Positions 17,254-25,475 of a DNA stretch of 64,000 nt are shown here, piece by piece. The DNA lies in NCBI GenBank assembly GCA_039804025.1, contig JBDRZP010000014.1:1-64000 (forward strand), written 5' to 3'. Origin of the DNA: a candidate division WOR-3 bacterium (GTDB taxonomy: Bacteria > Hydrothermota > Hydrothermia > Hydrothermales > JAJRUZ01). The position numbers were made by a program, and so were the translations under genes. Position 1 is the first letter of the stretch; every line of letters starts with the position of its first letter. Under the pieces are notes generated by a model. The model was not told the DNA's origin. It did not search any database and was given only the letters and a program-made list of their open reading frames with translations.

Positions 17254-17641
17254 TTTTTTAAAGGAAAGAGCGAAAGAGTTCTGGGAAAATGCTTTGGATC
17301 TATTTCAAAAGGAAAGATACAATCTATGTGCTTTTAGTTTGGAGCAATCTTTGCAATTATGGTTGAAATATTTAATTGGCAAAAGATTGGGAAACTGGCC
17401 ACAGATTCATTATTTAGTAGAATTAATTAAAGAACTTTCTAAGGCTTATGATAGTTCAGAAATCCTTGAGTATTTAAAAGAAAATGAGTTATTTCTTGAT
17501 GATTTAAGTGATGCTTATTTTGTTTCCCGTTATTATCCTAAGAAATTTAGTAAAAGTTTAACAGAAAAATTAATAAATGAATGTGAAAAATTTATCAAAT
17601 TAACTGAAAAGATAACCAAAGAAAAATTTTTTGAGCCATGA
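17240..17641 (+). CDS. HEPN-domain protein of a HEPN-MNT pair
   Basis: The 133-residue all-helical protein begins at the ATG 9 nt after AAGGAAGGG. The upstream in-frame TTG lies inside that ribosome site region. RAKEFWENALDLF and SLEQSLQLWLKYLIGK are typical HEPN helices, and SDAYFVSRYYP near residue 98 is the conserved C-terminal motif. HEPN proteins of this type pair with a minimal nucleotidyltransferase, usually as toxin and antitoxin. A clear RNase motif (R-x4-6-H) is not obvious. It overlaps the MNT gene by 4 nt. Confidence 0.85.
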   Translation: MGKIDFLKERAKEFWENALDLFQKERYNLCAFSLEQSLQLWLKYLIGKRLGNWPQIHYLVELIKELSKAYDSSEILEYLKENELFLDDLSDAYFVSRYYPKKFSKSLTEKLINECEKFIKLTEKITKEKFFEP

Positions 17642-17991
17642 AAACATTAGTTGATATTGATAAAGAAATCTGGGAAGAGAAAAGAAAATATTTTGAAAAT
17701 TATGTAGAATACTGTAAAAAAATTAAAAAAATCAGCGAAGAACTTTTAGGTTCGGTTAAAGTTTTAGTATTTGGTTCGGTTGTAAAAGGTAAATGGACAC
17801 CAGCCAGTGATATTGATGTTTTAATTATTTCAGAAAATTTATCGGAAAATTGGGAGGATAACCGTCTAATAAGAACAATGATAAAATCCCGTATTGGACT
17901 TTTCACTCCCTTTCAACTTCATTTAATTACCGAATCTCAATATGAAGACTGGTTTAAAAGATTTATCAGAGAAGATTTTATTGAGGTTTAA
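17638..17991 (+). CDS. MNT-type nucleotidyltransferase of the HEPN-MNT pair
   Basis: The 117-residue protein has the nucleotidyltransferase signature GSVVKG (46-51) and SDID (57-60), which supplies two catalytic Asp residues. It is the partner of the HEPN gene upstream and overlaps it by 4 nt. In characterised pairs the MNT subunit AMPylates the HEPN toxin and so neutralises it; whether this pair does so is inference. A decayed transposase follows it. Confidence 0.88.
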   Translation: MKTLVDIDKEIWEEKRKYFENYVEYCKKIKKISEELLGSVKVLVFGSVVKGKWTPASDIDVLIISENLSENWEDNRLIRTMIKSRIGLFTPFQLHLITESQYEDWFKRFIREDFIEV

Positions 17992-18071
17992 TTTATTCCT
18001 TTAACTGAAAAATTTTAAAGAGATAATAGAATTATTGAATAAAGATAGAGAAATACTTTAAAATTATTTTA

Positions 18072-18540
18072 TGAGACCGAAAGAATTTAAAATGTTATGT
18101 TATAATTATCATATTTCTGCTCTTATTCCTGAATCAAGGGCACCGATAAGGAGAAAACAAAAGGATTCTTTATCCTGAAGTTATTGAATATATAAAGAAA
18201 AGGAGATGGGAAATTCCGCTACTTGGACAAATTCCTTTGAAAAAAGAATTAGATGAATTTTGTAAAAATAAAGGAATAAAGCCAATTTCCGCTTCTACTA
18301 TTGCAAAAAAACAAGATATCTTAAAGATAGAGATGAAATTATAAATCCAAAAGCAAAAATTTCTTTTTATGCAAAAACCAGCAAAGTGGTAATAAGGGAA
18401 AAGAGGAAAAAGAAAAATTGAGAATTTGAAGAATTACTTGAAGATTCTCAGATTAATGCTTTTGTAGAAAGATTTAATAGACTTTTCTACGAGCATTTAA
18501 TTGAGTGGAATTTAAACGAGATTATTCAGCCTGATTAATT
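18072..18540 (+). pseudogene. Decayed integrase-core (rve) transposase
   Basis: Three successive frames hold pieces of one transposase. The first runs from ATG 18072 to a stop at about 18179. The next contains PEVIEYIKKRRWEIP then a helix-turn-helix ending SASTIAKK. The last contains INAFVERFNRLFYEHL, the C-terminal part of a DDE integrase core. At least two frameshifts and stop codons interrupt it, so it is inactive. It resembles IS481-type elements. I found no convincing terminal inverted repeats. The rest of the gap from 17992 to 18902 holds two REP-like palindromes and no intact gene. Confidence 0.7.
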
Positions 18541-18597
18541 CAACTACTATTTGAAAAATTTTAAAGAGATATTAGATAATGGGGAAAGGTAAAAATT

Positions 18598-18615
18598 CGC
18601 AGGCTAAAGCCTGCG
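18598..18615 (+). repeat. REP-like palindrome 1
   Basis: CGCAGGCT-AA-AGCCTGCG is a perfect 18-bp palindrome followed by CCTACCATT. It is paired with an inverted relative at 18766. A weaker stem (AGGTG...CACCT) lies between them. Confidence 0.7.
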
Positions 18616-18765
18616 CCTACCATTTTTATAAAATCTTTAGGTGGAAATCTACACCTTTTAAGGTATAAATTAACAAGTTTTTTAGAATATTGTTTCTATT
18701 ATCCCTCATATTATCTTCACCCTTAATTTTCCAAAAAAACAAAGTTTCTATAATTTAATGGTAGC

Positions 18766-18783
18766 CGCACCCTTTAGGGTGCG
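18766..18783 (-). repeat. REP-like palindrome 2, inverted relative to copy 1
   Basis: CGCACCCT-TT-AGGGTGCG is a perfect 18-bp palindrome. Read on the minus strand it is followed by GCTACCATT, like copy 1. The stem bases differ from copy 1 but stay paired, which is what conserved hairpins show. Confidence 0.7.
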
Positions 18784-18890
18784 CAAAAATTCACTTTTAT
18801 TTTTTAAAAACATATATTAATAATCCTAACCACTCTTAAAATGTTATGGTATTCTACAACACCCGAAATGGAAAAATAATATAAACCCCT

Positions 18891-18896
18891 TATAAT
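18891..18896 (+). promoter_or_regulatory. -10 box (TATAAT), leaderless arrangement
   Basis: TATAAT ends 6 nt before the GTG at 18903, without a Shine-Dalgarno. Confidence 0.55.
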
Positions 18897-18902
18897 ATAA
18901 TT

Positions 18903-19700
18903 GTGATAATTTTCTTTATAGTTACTTATTTTCCGATTTTATTTATTTTTTTAATTTTTTCTTTCTTATACTTGATCCAAAAATTTATCGAAAAAGGGGT
19001 CCTTCTTAAATTTTTAATTCTAATTTTATTTATTTTTCTCTCTTTGATTGTAAGTATTTTTATCAGCAACATGATCTTTTCTCCTTCCGATGCTTTAGAT
19101 ATAGGTATTCTTATTGGCTTTATTATTTCTTCTATTATACTTATTAAAAAAGGAGCAAGAATTTTTTTAAGTTATGTTAAATTTAAAAACTCTCTTTCGT
19201 ATTATTTTAAAAAGGAAAAAATTCTGTCTTTTTCTAATAATTATGTAGCATTAAAAAAACTTATAGAAAATTATTTGAGAATGGGGGAATATGAAAAGGC
19301 AAAAAAGGTAATGGAAAATATTCTTAAAAATACAAATGAGGATTTATTTAAAGAAAAATTGAATATAGAGATGAAGAATTTAGAAGTTTTTATTAATCTG
19401 GAAAAAGAGAAAAATAAAAAGATCTGTAAGTTCTGTAAAAATGAAGTATTTGAAAGCAGTGTAATATGCAATTTTTGCGGAAAAATTCAATATCCGATTT
19501 CACTTTTTGATTTTTTTCAAAAAAATTTCAAAATAAATCCGTGGGTCTTTATCATTTTTCCGATTTTCTTTATTCTTTTCCTTTTAGCTTTAAATTTTAT
19601 CTTTGCCTTATCATGGATTTTTTTATGGTTCGCTCTAATTTTTTCAATCTATGAACCTTTTCAAAACTCTAAGATTCCTTCCAAAGAGGAATTTGATTGA
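18903..19700 (+). CDS. Membrane protein with a central zinc ribbon
   Basis: This 265-residue protein has about three N-terminal membrane spans (to residue 85) and a cytoplasmic helical stretch (TPR-like, YLRMGEYEKAKKVM). A zinc ribbon (KICKFCKNE, then VICNFCGKI) lies near 180-200, and one or two long C-terminal spans end it. I do not recognise a family. The start is GTG directly behind a -10 box. It borders the accessory island, and the 280 nt downstream hold no gene I can support. Confidence 0.55.
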   Translation: MIIFFIVTYFPILFIFLIFSFLYLIQKFIEKGVLLKFLILILFIFLSLIVSIFISNMIFSPSDALDIGILIGFIISSIILIKKGARIFLSYVKFKNSLSYYFKKEKILSFSNNYVALKKLIENYLRMGEYEKAKKVMENILKNTNEDLFKEKLNIEMKNLEVFINLEKEKNKKICKFCKNEVFESSVICNFCGKIQYPISLFDFFQKNFKINPWVFIIFPIFFILFLLALNFIFALSWIFLWFALIFSIYEPFQNSKIPSKEEFD

Positions 19701-19983
19701 AAATAGAATTCTTAAAAAGAATATAGCGAAATAGTTAAAATGAGAAATTACACAGACTCTGTAAAAGTTTTAAATATTGAATAAAGTAAGATTAATTCTC
19801 CCAGAAGATTTAAATGTTAAGAATTCAAAAAGTTATGGATAAATTATGAATATTCTGGAAAAGAGCACCTCTTGTGATTTTTTTGAATCCAAGAAATACC
19901 ACTTTTATGATGTTATGTGTTTTAAAAGAATTTGATTTTTCTGTTGTTTTCAAATTAAATTATTCTTTTAAAAGGAGAAAAAA

Positions 19984-21039
19984 ATGGAAGAGAAAATTAA
20001 AGAAATTTTAGAAGCTTTAAAAAAGGTTATTGACCCAGAATTGGGTAGGGATATTGTTTCTTTAAATATGATAAGCGATATTAAGGTATGTGATAGCACT
20101 GTTTCTTTTAAATTCACCCTCACAACACCAGCCTGTCCTATAAGAGATAAATTAAAAAAAGAAGCTGAAGAAGCTGTGCGAAAACTTCCTTGGGTTGAAA
20201 ATGTAATTGTTACAATGGATGCAAATGTTGTTTCTAAAAGAATTCAAACTGATAGAAAAGTTAAAGGTATAAAACATATTGTAAGTATCGTAAGTGGAAA
20301 AGGTGGGGTTGGAAAATCTACTGTTTCAATTAACCTTGCTCTTGCTCTTAAAAGTTTAGGTGCAAGAACCGGTTTACTTGATGGAGATGTTTATGGCCCA
20401 ACCCTTTCAATTATGGGAAAAACAAAAGCCCCTCCCCTTGTAAATGAAGAAGATAAAATTGTTCCTCCACTTTATCATGGAATTCCAATAATTTCAATAG
20501 GTTTTATGACAAATCCGGATCAAGCTGTTGTATGGAGAGGACCAATAGTTCATACTGCCTACAGACAGATGCTCTTTGACCTTGAATGGGGTGAACTTGA
20601 TTATTTAATAGTGGATTTACCTCCTGGAACCGGAGACCCTTTAATTTCAATAACTCAACTTGTTGAACTCTCAGGTGCTGTTCTTGTTACAACGCCACAG
20701 GATGTCTCTGTTTCTGATGTCCGGAGAGCAGGTAATTTTCTTAAAAAAATGAATGTTCCTATACTTGCGGTTGTTGAAAATATGAGTGAGTTTATATGCC
20801 CTCATTGCGGTAAAATGACAAAACTTTTCAGCGGAAAGGGTGGAGAGATTCTTTCAAGTGAATTTGGTCTTGAAGATTATATAAAAATTCCATTTGACCC
20901 TTTAATTTCTGAATACTCTGAAAAAGGTGAGCCCTATTATGATTTAACTCCTGATTCTCCATCAAAGGATGCCTTTAAAAAACTTGCTGAAAAAGTTGCC
21001 TCAAAAATAAGCATTTTAACTCATAGCTCTTTCTTATAA
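19984..21039 (+). CDS. mrp: Mrp/ApbC-type iron-sulfur cluster carrier ATPase with N-terminal MIP18 domain
   Basis: The protein carries and transfers [4Fe-4S] clusters. Residues 1-75 form the MIP18/DUF59 domain with TTPACP. The deviant P-loop GKGGVGKS is at 105-112, and the Mrp motif VDLPPGTGDP and CPHCGK (bridging cysteines for the cluster) follow. The 351-residue length is standard. AAAAGGAG lies 6-7 nt before the ATG. The stop codon sits in an 11-bp sequence repeated at the end of the neighbouring nuoA. Confidence 0.95.
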   Translation: MEEKIKEILEALKKVIDPELGRDIVSLNMISDIKVCDSTVSFKFTLTTPACPIRDKLKKEAEEAVRKLPWVENVIVTMDANVVSKRIQTDRKVKGIKHIVSIVSGKGGVGKSTVSINLALALKSLGARTGLLDGDVYGPTLSIMGKTKAPPLVNEEDKIVPPLYHGIPIISIGFMTNPDQAVVWRGPIVHTAYRQMLFDLEWGELDYLIVDLPPGTGDPLISITQLVELSGAVLVTTPQDVSVSDVRRAGNFLKKMNVPILAVVENMSEFICPHCGKMTKLFSGKGGEILSSEFGLEDYIKIPFDPLISEYSEKGEPYYDLTPDSPSKDAFKKLAEKVASKISILTHSSFL

Positions 21040-21236
21040 ATCAGCCCTTTGGAGACCCGTATGCTGGTAACAGAATGCCCCATATAGTTATCTTTGTTTA
21101 TAAGTGAAAATCTTAAACCCCCTTGTGGTGGTGATGGAATATTATGGACAGAATTGTGTTATTCACTTTGTCCCGTTCACTCTGGCAATATGGCGGTGAT
21201 AGAATGCTTTGTCTCCCAGCCCTTACTTATAAATCA
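21033..21236. mobile_element. Possible 182-bp insertion flanked by 11-bp direct repeats
   Basis: CTTATAAATCA occurs at 21033-21043 and again at 21226-21236, enclosing 182 bp that look richer in G+C than the surroundings. The inner ends are imperfect inverted repeats (CCCTTTGGAGAC on the left; GGGCTGGGAGAC read inward from the right). Inside are three degenerate copies of TATG-x2-GGTRAYRGAATG, near 21059, 21122 and 21189. There is no ORF. A MITE-like element or a decayed fragment are both possible. Confidence 0.4.
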
Positions 21237-21592
21237 AGCCCCCTTTTTCTAAGTATATAAAAATATCCTATAAAAAGAATAAAAAGAAACAAAATTAATT
21301 CTATTGTGGCAAAAATTCCAAATTTTTTTGCTTCAAATATAAAAGGAAATAAAAGGGCTGCCTCTATATCAAAAAGTAAAAATAAAAGCAAAAAGGGGAA
21401 AACTCTTACACCATACCTTTTATAGGGCGAATCTTTATATAACATTCCTGATTCATAGGGTTCAAGTTTTCCCTCAGATATTTCTTTATATCCTAAAATT
21501 TTATTTTTAACTGTTGAAGAAAAAAGTTCTACAAGAAAAAATGTAAAAAAAACAAAAAATAAAAAGATTAAAAAACTTATATACTCATTCAT
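21227..21592 (-). CDS. nuoA: NADH-quinone oxidoreductase subunit A
   Basis: NuoA is a membrane subunit of respiratory complex I. The 121 residues have three membrane spans. KLEPYESGM and LFDIEAALLFPF are the conserved loop and the Asp/Glu-bearing helix of the family (the loop usually reads YECG; here Ser replaces Cys). It is an orphan here: no nuoB, C or D follows, and it overlaps the end of acnA by 8 nt. The rest of complex I must be elsewhere. Confidence 0.93.
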   Translation of the reverse strand: MNEYISFLIFLFFVFFTFFLVELFSSTVKNKILGYKEISEGKLEPYESGMLYKDSPYKRYGVRVFPFLLLFLLFDIEAALLFPFIFEAKKFGIFATIELILFLFILFIGYFYILRKRGLDL

Positions 21593-24329
21593 TCCCTTTA
21601 AGAAAATTCTTTAAAACATAAGGGAGTATTCCGCCATATTTTAAATATTCAATTTCTTTCCATGTATCAATTCTCAAAATTCCATTAAAAACTATTTCCA
21701 TATCATCCCTTTTAGCTTTTATTTTTACCTTTTTGTTTGGTCTCAAATCCTCTTCAAGACCTTCTATAAAGTAGATTTCTTCACCTGTTAAGTTCAGTGT
21801 GGAAGCATTTTGTCCTTCTTCAAACTGTATTGGAATAACTCCCATCTGAATTAGATTCTGCCTATGAATCCTTTCAAAACTTTCTGCTATTATTGCCTTA
21901 ATTGAAAGAAGCTTTGTTCCCTTTGCTGCCCAGTCTCTTGAAGAACCACTTCCATATTCTTTTCCAGCAATCACAATAAGAGGCACCCCTTCTTCCATAT
22001 ATTTCATTGCAGCATCATAAATTGTTAAAACTTCTCTCTCGGGAAATTTTATAGTCCAGAATCCCTCTCTGTCTGGAATCAGTTTATTTTTTAACCTGAC
22101 ATTTCCAAATGTTCCCCTTATCATAACTTCATGATTACCTCTCCTTGCTCCAAATGTATTAAATTCTTCTCGTTTTAAACCCTTTGAAATCAAATATTTA
22201 CCAGCAGGGGAATCCTCTGGAATCTTGCCAGCAGGAGAAATATGGTCTGTTGTTATTGAATCACCGAGCAGTAATAAAACTCTCGCATTTTTAATATCTT
22301 TAATTGGAGAAGGGGTGGGTTTAAAATCTTCAAAAAATGGAGCTTCTCTTATATAAGTTGAATCTTCTTCAAATTCAAAAAGGGTTCCCTTGGGTGATTC
22401 CAGTTTCTCCCACAATTCATTCCCCTTATAAATTTCAGAATAAACTTTCTTATAGTGTTCTCTTGAAAGGAACTTTTTCATATAATCAAATACCTCTTCC
22501 TCTGAAGGCCATATATCTTTTAAATATACAGGGTTATCATTTGGATCAAGTCCTACTGGCTCTTCATAAGGATTGAAAAGGATATCACCCTTTATAGCAA
22601 AAGCAACAACAAGAGGAGGACTTGCTAAAAAATTCATTTTAACAAGAGGATGGACTCTTGCCTCAAAGTTTCTATTTCCTGATAAAACTGAGGCAACGAT
22701 AAGATTTTTCTCTTTTATTATCCTTTCAACACCTGGAACAAGGGGTCCTGAATTTCCTATACATGTAGTGCAACCGTAACCTGCTATAAAGAAACCAAGG
22801 GCTTCAAGATAAGTTAAAAGTCCTGCTTTTTCAAGGTATTCTTTTACTACTAAGGAACCTGGTGCAAAGGAAGTTTTAACATATGGTTTAACTTTAAGTC
22901 CCCTTTCAACTGCTTTTTTAGCAAGGATTCCTGCTGAAAATAAAACAAAGGGGTTACTTGTATTTGTGCAACTTGTTATTGCTGCAATTACAATTGAACC
23001 ATCCTTAATTTCAAAATGTATGTTTTCCTTTTTAATTTCATAAACTCTCAATTCTTCACCTCTTACCTGTGGATGAGGTCCTCCTTCTGATTCAAGTCGA
23101 GAAACACATTCTTCAGGAACTTTTACCTTATAATCTTTTTCAAGGTATTCTTTTACTTTATTTTTTAATTCAAAAAGGTTTATTCTATCCTGGGGTCTTT
23201 TAGGTCCGGATACTGAAGGAAGAACATCTTCTAAATTTATTTCAATTAGATCAGTATAAATTGGTTCTTCTTTATATGTATAAAATAAAAGATTCTCTTT
23301 TGTGTATCTTTTAACTCTTTCAATAATTTTTTCATCTCTTCCTGTTTCATATAGATAGATGAGGGTTTTTTCATCAACAGGGAAAAATCCTATTGTGGCT
23401 CCATATTCAGGACTCATATTTGAAATTGTTGCTCTATCCTGAACTGTTAAAGTTTTTAGCGCCTCTCCAAAATACTCAACAAATTTATCAACTACTTTTT
23501 TCTCCCTGAGTTTTTGGGTTATATATAGAACAAGGTCTGTTGGAGTTACTCCTTCCTTAAGTTTTCCCTTTAACCTAACTCCAATCACTTCAGGGAAAAC
23601 CATATATATAGGTTCACCCAGCATACAAGCTTCAGCTTCAATTCCACCAACACCCCATCCAAGAACACCTATCCCATTTATCATTGTTGTATGAGAATCT
23701 GTTCCAATTAGGGTATCAGGAATAAGAATTTTTTTATTTTGATATTTTCTTACACTTACAACTTCTGAAAGGTATTCAAGGTTAACCTGGTGAATAATTC
23801 CCTTTCCAGGAGGAATAACTTTTAAATTTTCAAAAGAATTCTGAGCCCATTTTAAAAGTTTATATCTCTCTTTGTTCCTTTCAAATTCTTTTTCAATATT
23901 TAAATTTAGAGCAAATTTTGTTCCGAAATAATCAACTTGAACTGAGTGATCAATTACAAGGTGAGAAGGAATTTTAGGATTTACTTTTTTCGGATCCCCT
24001 CCTAATCTTTTCATTGCATTTCTCATTGAGGCAAGATCAACTATTGCTGGAACACCTGTAAAATCTTGTAATATAACTCTTGAAGGATAAAAAGGTATTT
24101 CTATTTTTTCCTTTATTTTCCCGTCCCAATTTCTGAAAATATCTAATAATTTATCTAAATTGGTATTTTTTTCATAATTTCTCAATATGTTTTCAAGGAG
24201 TATTCTGATAGAAAAGGGGAGTTTCTGGATATCTATTCCAAATTTTTTTGATGCTTTTTTAAGAGAAAAAATGTAGTATTTTTTAGAATTTATATTTATT
24301 TCTTTTAAAATTTCTTTTAAACCTTTCAT
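21585..24329 (-). CDS. acnA: Aconitate hydratase, AcnA/IRP1 type
   Basis: Aconitase isomerises citrate and isocitrate in the TCA cycle using a [4Fe-4S] cluster. The cluster cysteines are in TSCTNTSNP (about residue 450) and GCTTCIGNSGP (about 515-520). The DSHTTMINGIGVLGWGVGG-type active-site region and the C-terminal swivel domain (GAAR-like FGARRGNHEVM, then GSGSSRDWAAKG) are present. The 914 residues fit the AcnA class. A TAAAAT ends 6 nt before the ATG, which suggests a leaderless acnA-nuoA mRNA. Confidence 0.97.
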   Translation of the reverse strand: MKGLKEILKEININSKKYYIFSLKKASKKFGIDIQKLPFSIRILLENILRNYEKNTNLDKLLDIFRNWDGKIKEKIEIPFYPSRVILQDFTGVPAIVDLASMRNAMKRLGGDPKKVNPKIPSHLVIDHSVQVDYFGTKFALNLNIEKEFERNKERYKLLKWAQNSFENLKVIPPGKGIIHQVNLEYLSEVVSVRKYQNKKILIPDTLIGTDSHTTMINGIGVLGWGVGGIEAEACMLGEPIYMVFPEVIGVRLKGKLKEGVTPTDLVLYITQKLREKKVVDKFVEYFGEALKTLTVQDRATISNMSPEYGATIGFFPVDEKTLIYLYETGRDEKIIERVKRYTKENLLFYTYKEEPIYTDLIEINLEDVLPSVSGPKRPQDRINLFELKNKVKEYLEKDYKVKVPEECVSRLESEGGPHPQVRGEELRVYEIKKENIHFEIKDGSIVIAAITSCTNTSNPFVLFSAGILAKKAVERGLKVKPYVKTSFAPGSLVVKEYLEKAGLLTYLEALGFFIAGYGCTTCIGNSGPLVPGVERIIKEKNLIVASVLSGNRNFEARVHPLVKMNFLASPPLVVAFAIKGDILFNPYEEPVGLDPNDNPVYLKDIWPSEEEVFDYMKKFLSREHYKKVYSEIYKGNELWEKLESPKGTLFEFEEDSTYIREAPFFEDFKPTPSPIKDIKNARVLLLLGDSITTDHISPAGKIPEDSPAGKYLISKGLKREEFNTFGARRGNHEVMIRGTFGNVRLKNKLIPDREGFWTIKFPEREVLTIYDAAMKYMEEGVPLIVIAGKEYGSGSSRDWAAKGTKLLSIKAIIAESFERIHRQNLIQMGVIPIQFEEGQNASTLNLTGEEIYFIEGLEEDLRPNKKVKIKAKRDDMEIVFNGILRIDTWKEIEYLKYGGILPYVLKNFLKGNE

Positions 24330-24350
24330 AATTTTATTTTATGATAACAC

Positions 24351-24379
24351 TTGAATAATTTAAAAGTAAGAGTTATAAT
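24351..24379 (+). promoter_or_regulatory. Promoter TTGAAT-N17-TATAAT, leaderless arrangement
   Basis: TTGAAT (24351-24356) and TATAAT (24374-24379) are 17 bp apart, and the ATG at 24387 follows after 7 nt. An in-frame TTG at 24351 that would lengthen the protein is in fact the -35 box. Confidence 0.8.
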
Positions 24380-24386
24380 TAAGAAC

Positions 24387-25073
24387 ATGAAAATAAAAAA
24401 GAAGAAAAAATTGACAAAAAAGGAATTAAAGAAGGACCCCTTTATAGAATTTGTTAATAATATTTACGAAAAGTTTAAAGAAAAACCGAGGGAGTATATT
24501 GGTTCTATTTTGTTAATAATAGCAGTAATCTTTTTAATTTTTATATTAAGAACAGGAGAGGTAGAGGATTTTCCAATAGCAAGGCAGATGTGGTTTCAGG
24601 CGGTATCACTAATGCAAGCACAAAGGATGAATGAGGCAATTCAGATTTTTCAGGATATTTCAATAAGATTTCCTAATTCACCTGAAGGAAAAAAGGCAAT
24701 TTTTTATCTTGCTAATTTTGCATTTTTGCAGGAAGATTATGTAACAGCAAAGACAAGATATGAAAGTTATCTTTCAAAAAAACCCAATGACCCACTTCTT
24801 GAGGCATCAGCAAATGAAGCTCTTGCAATTATAGATTTTAATATGGGTAATATTGAAGGAGGTAAAAAAAGATTAAAAGAGGCTATAAGAAAAACCCCTT
24901 ATAAAACCTTTAAGAGCTACTTTGCTTATAGATTTGTTAAATTGCTTATTGATAAGGAATTATATAAGGAAGCCTATGAAATTCTTAATGAATTTAAAGA
25001 TGAAATTTCAGAGGAATTTAAAGCTGACTTTGTTAGATTTGAAAGTTTTCTTAAAGGTGTTTTAGAATTGTAA
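24387..25073 (+). CDS. TPR-repeat membrane-anchored protein, YfgM/BamD-like architecture
   Basis: The 228-residue protein has a very basic N-terminus (KKKKKLTKKELKK), one membrane helix near residues 38-57 and at least three TPR-like hairpins outside (EGKKAIFYLANFAFLQEDY and similar). This single-pass, TPR-out layout is that of YfgM-like periplasmic chaperone partners. The exact role is unknown. I start it at the ATG 7 nt behind the -10 box, not at the upstream TTG, which lies in the promoter. It is the first gene before a DUF4870-like gene and clpC. Confidence 0.7.
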   Translation: MKIKKKKKLTKKELKKDPFIEFVNNIYEKFKEKPREYIGSILLIIAVIFLIFILRTGEVEDFPIARQMWFQAVSLMQAQRMNEAIQIFQDISIRFPNSPEGKKAIFYLANFAFLQEDYVTAKTRYESYLSKKPNDPLLEASANEALAIIDFNMGNIEGGKKRLKEAIRKTPYKTFKSYFAYRFVKLLIDKELYKEAYEILNEFKDEISEEFKADFVRFESFLKGVLEL

Positions 25074-25084
25074 TTGGGAATACT

Positions 25085-25462
25085 ATGAATGAAAATACAG
25101 AATTAAAGGAAATGAAAAAAAATATCGGAAATGAAAGACATATTTATGCTTCCTTTTCTTATATACCCTTTTTAAATTTTATTCCCCTTTTTGATAATGA
25201 GGCAGGTGATTTTGTTCATTTTCATGCAAAGCAAGGGTTTTTAATTTTTGTTATTGAATTTATAGGGCTTTTATTCTTTTTTGCCCTTTATCTTCTTGTT
25301 GGTTCAATTCCTGTAGTTCGTTATATTTTTATCAATTTCTTTTTTGCCTTTTATATACTTTGTATAGCTGTTTTAATTATTATAGGAATTTATGGTGCTT
25401 TAACTGGAAAAAAACTACAAATTCCCTTTATAGGAGAATTTGTTGATAAATTAAACCTTTAA
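25085..25462 (+). CDS. DUF4870-like small membrane protein
   Basis: The 125-residue protein has three membrane spans. The motif FHAKQGFLIF at about 50-59 is the DUF4870/Tic20-like signature (F-H-A-K/R-Q-A/G). Spans and the final loop FIGEFVDKL fit that family. Function is unknown. It lies 11 nt after the TPR gene and 13 nt before clpC, so it is probably co-transcribed with both. Confidence 0.68.
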   Translation: MNENTELKEMKKNIGNERHIYASFSYIPFLNFIPLFDNEAGDFVHFHAKQGFLIFVIEFIGLLFFFALYLLVGSIPVVRYIFINFFFAFYILCIAVLIIIGIYGALTGKKLQIPFIGEFVDKLNL

Positions 25463-25475
25463 AAGGAGGTAAATT

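Noticed and set aside
18598-18783. CRISPR or attachment sites from the two palindromes
   Set aside because: There are only two copies, in inverted orientation, with stems that covary; this fits REP elements better.
19701-19983. A small gene or ncRNA between the zinc-ribbon membrane gene and mrp
   Set aside because: No frame with a ribosome site, no stable hairpin and no conserved motif was seen.
22337-22779. Open frames on the plus strand opposite acnA
   Set aside because: They are shadows of a strongly conserved aconitase and show no recognisable motifs or ribosome sites.
25301-25311. An eighth GG-TTCRANN-CC match
   Set aside because: It lies within the coding sequence of the DUF4870-like protein (Gly-Ser-Ile), the stem does not extend beyond GG/CC, and no start codon follows at the usual distance.
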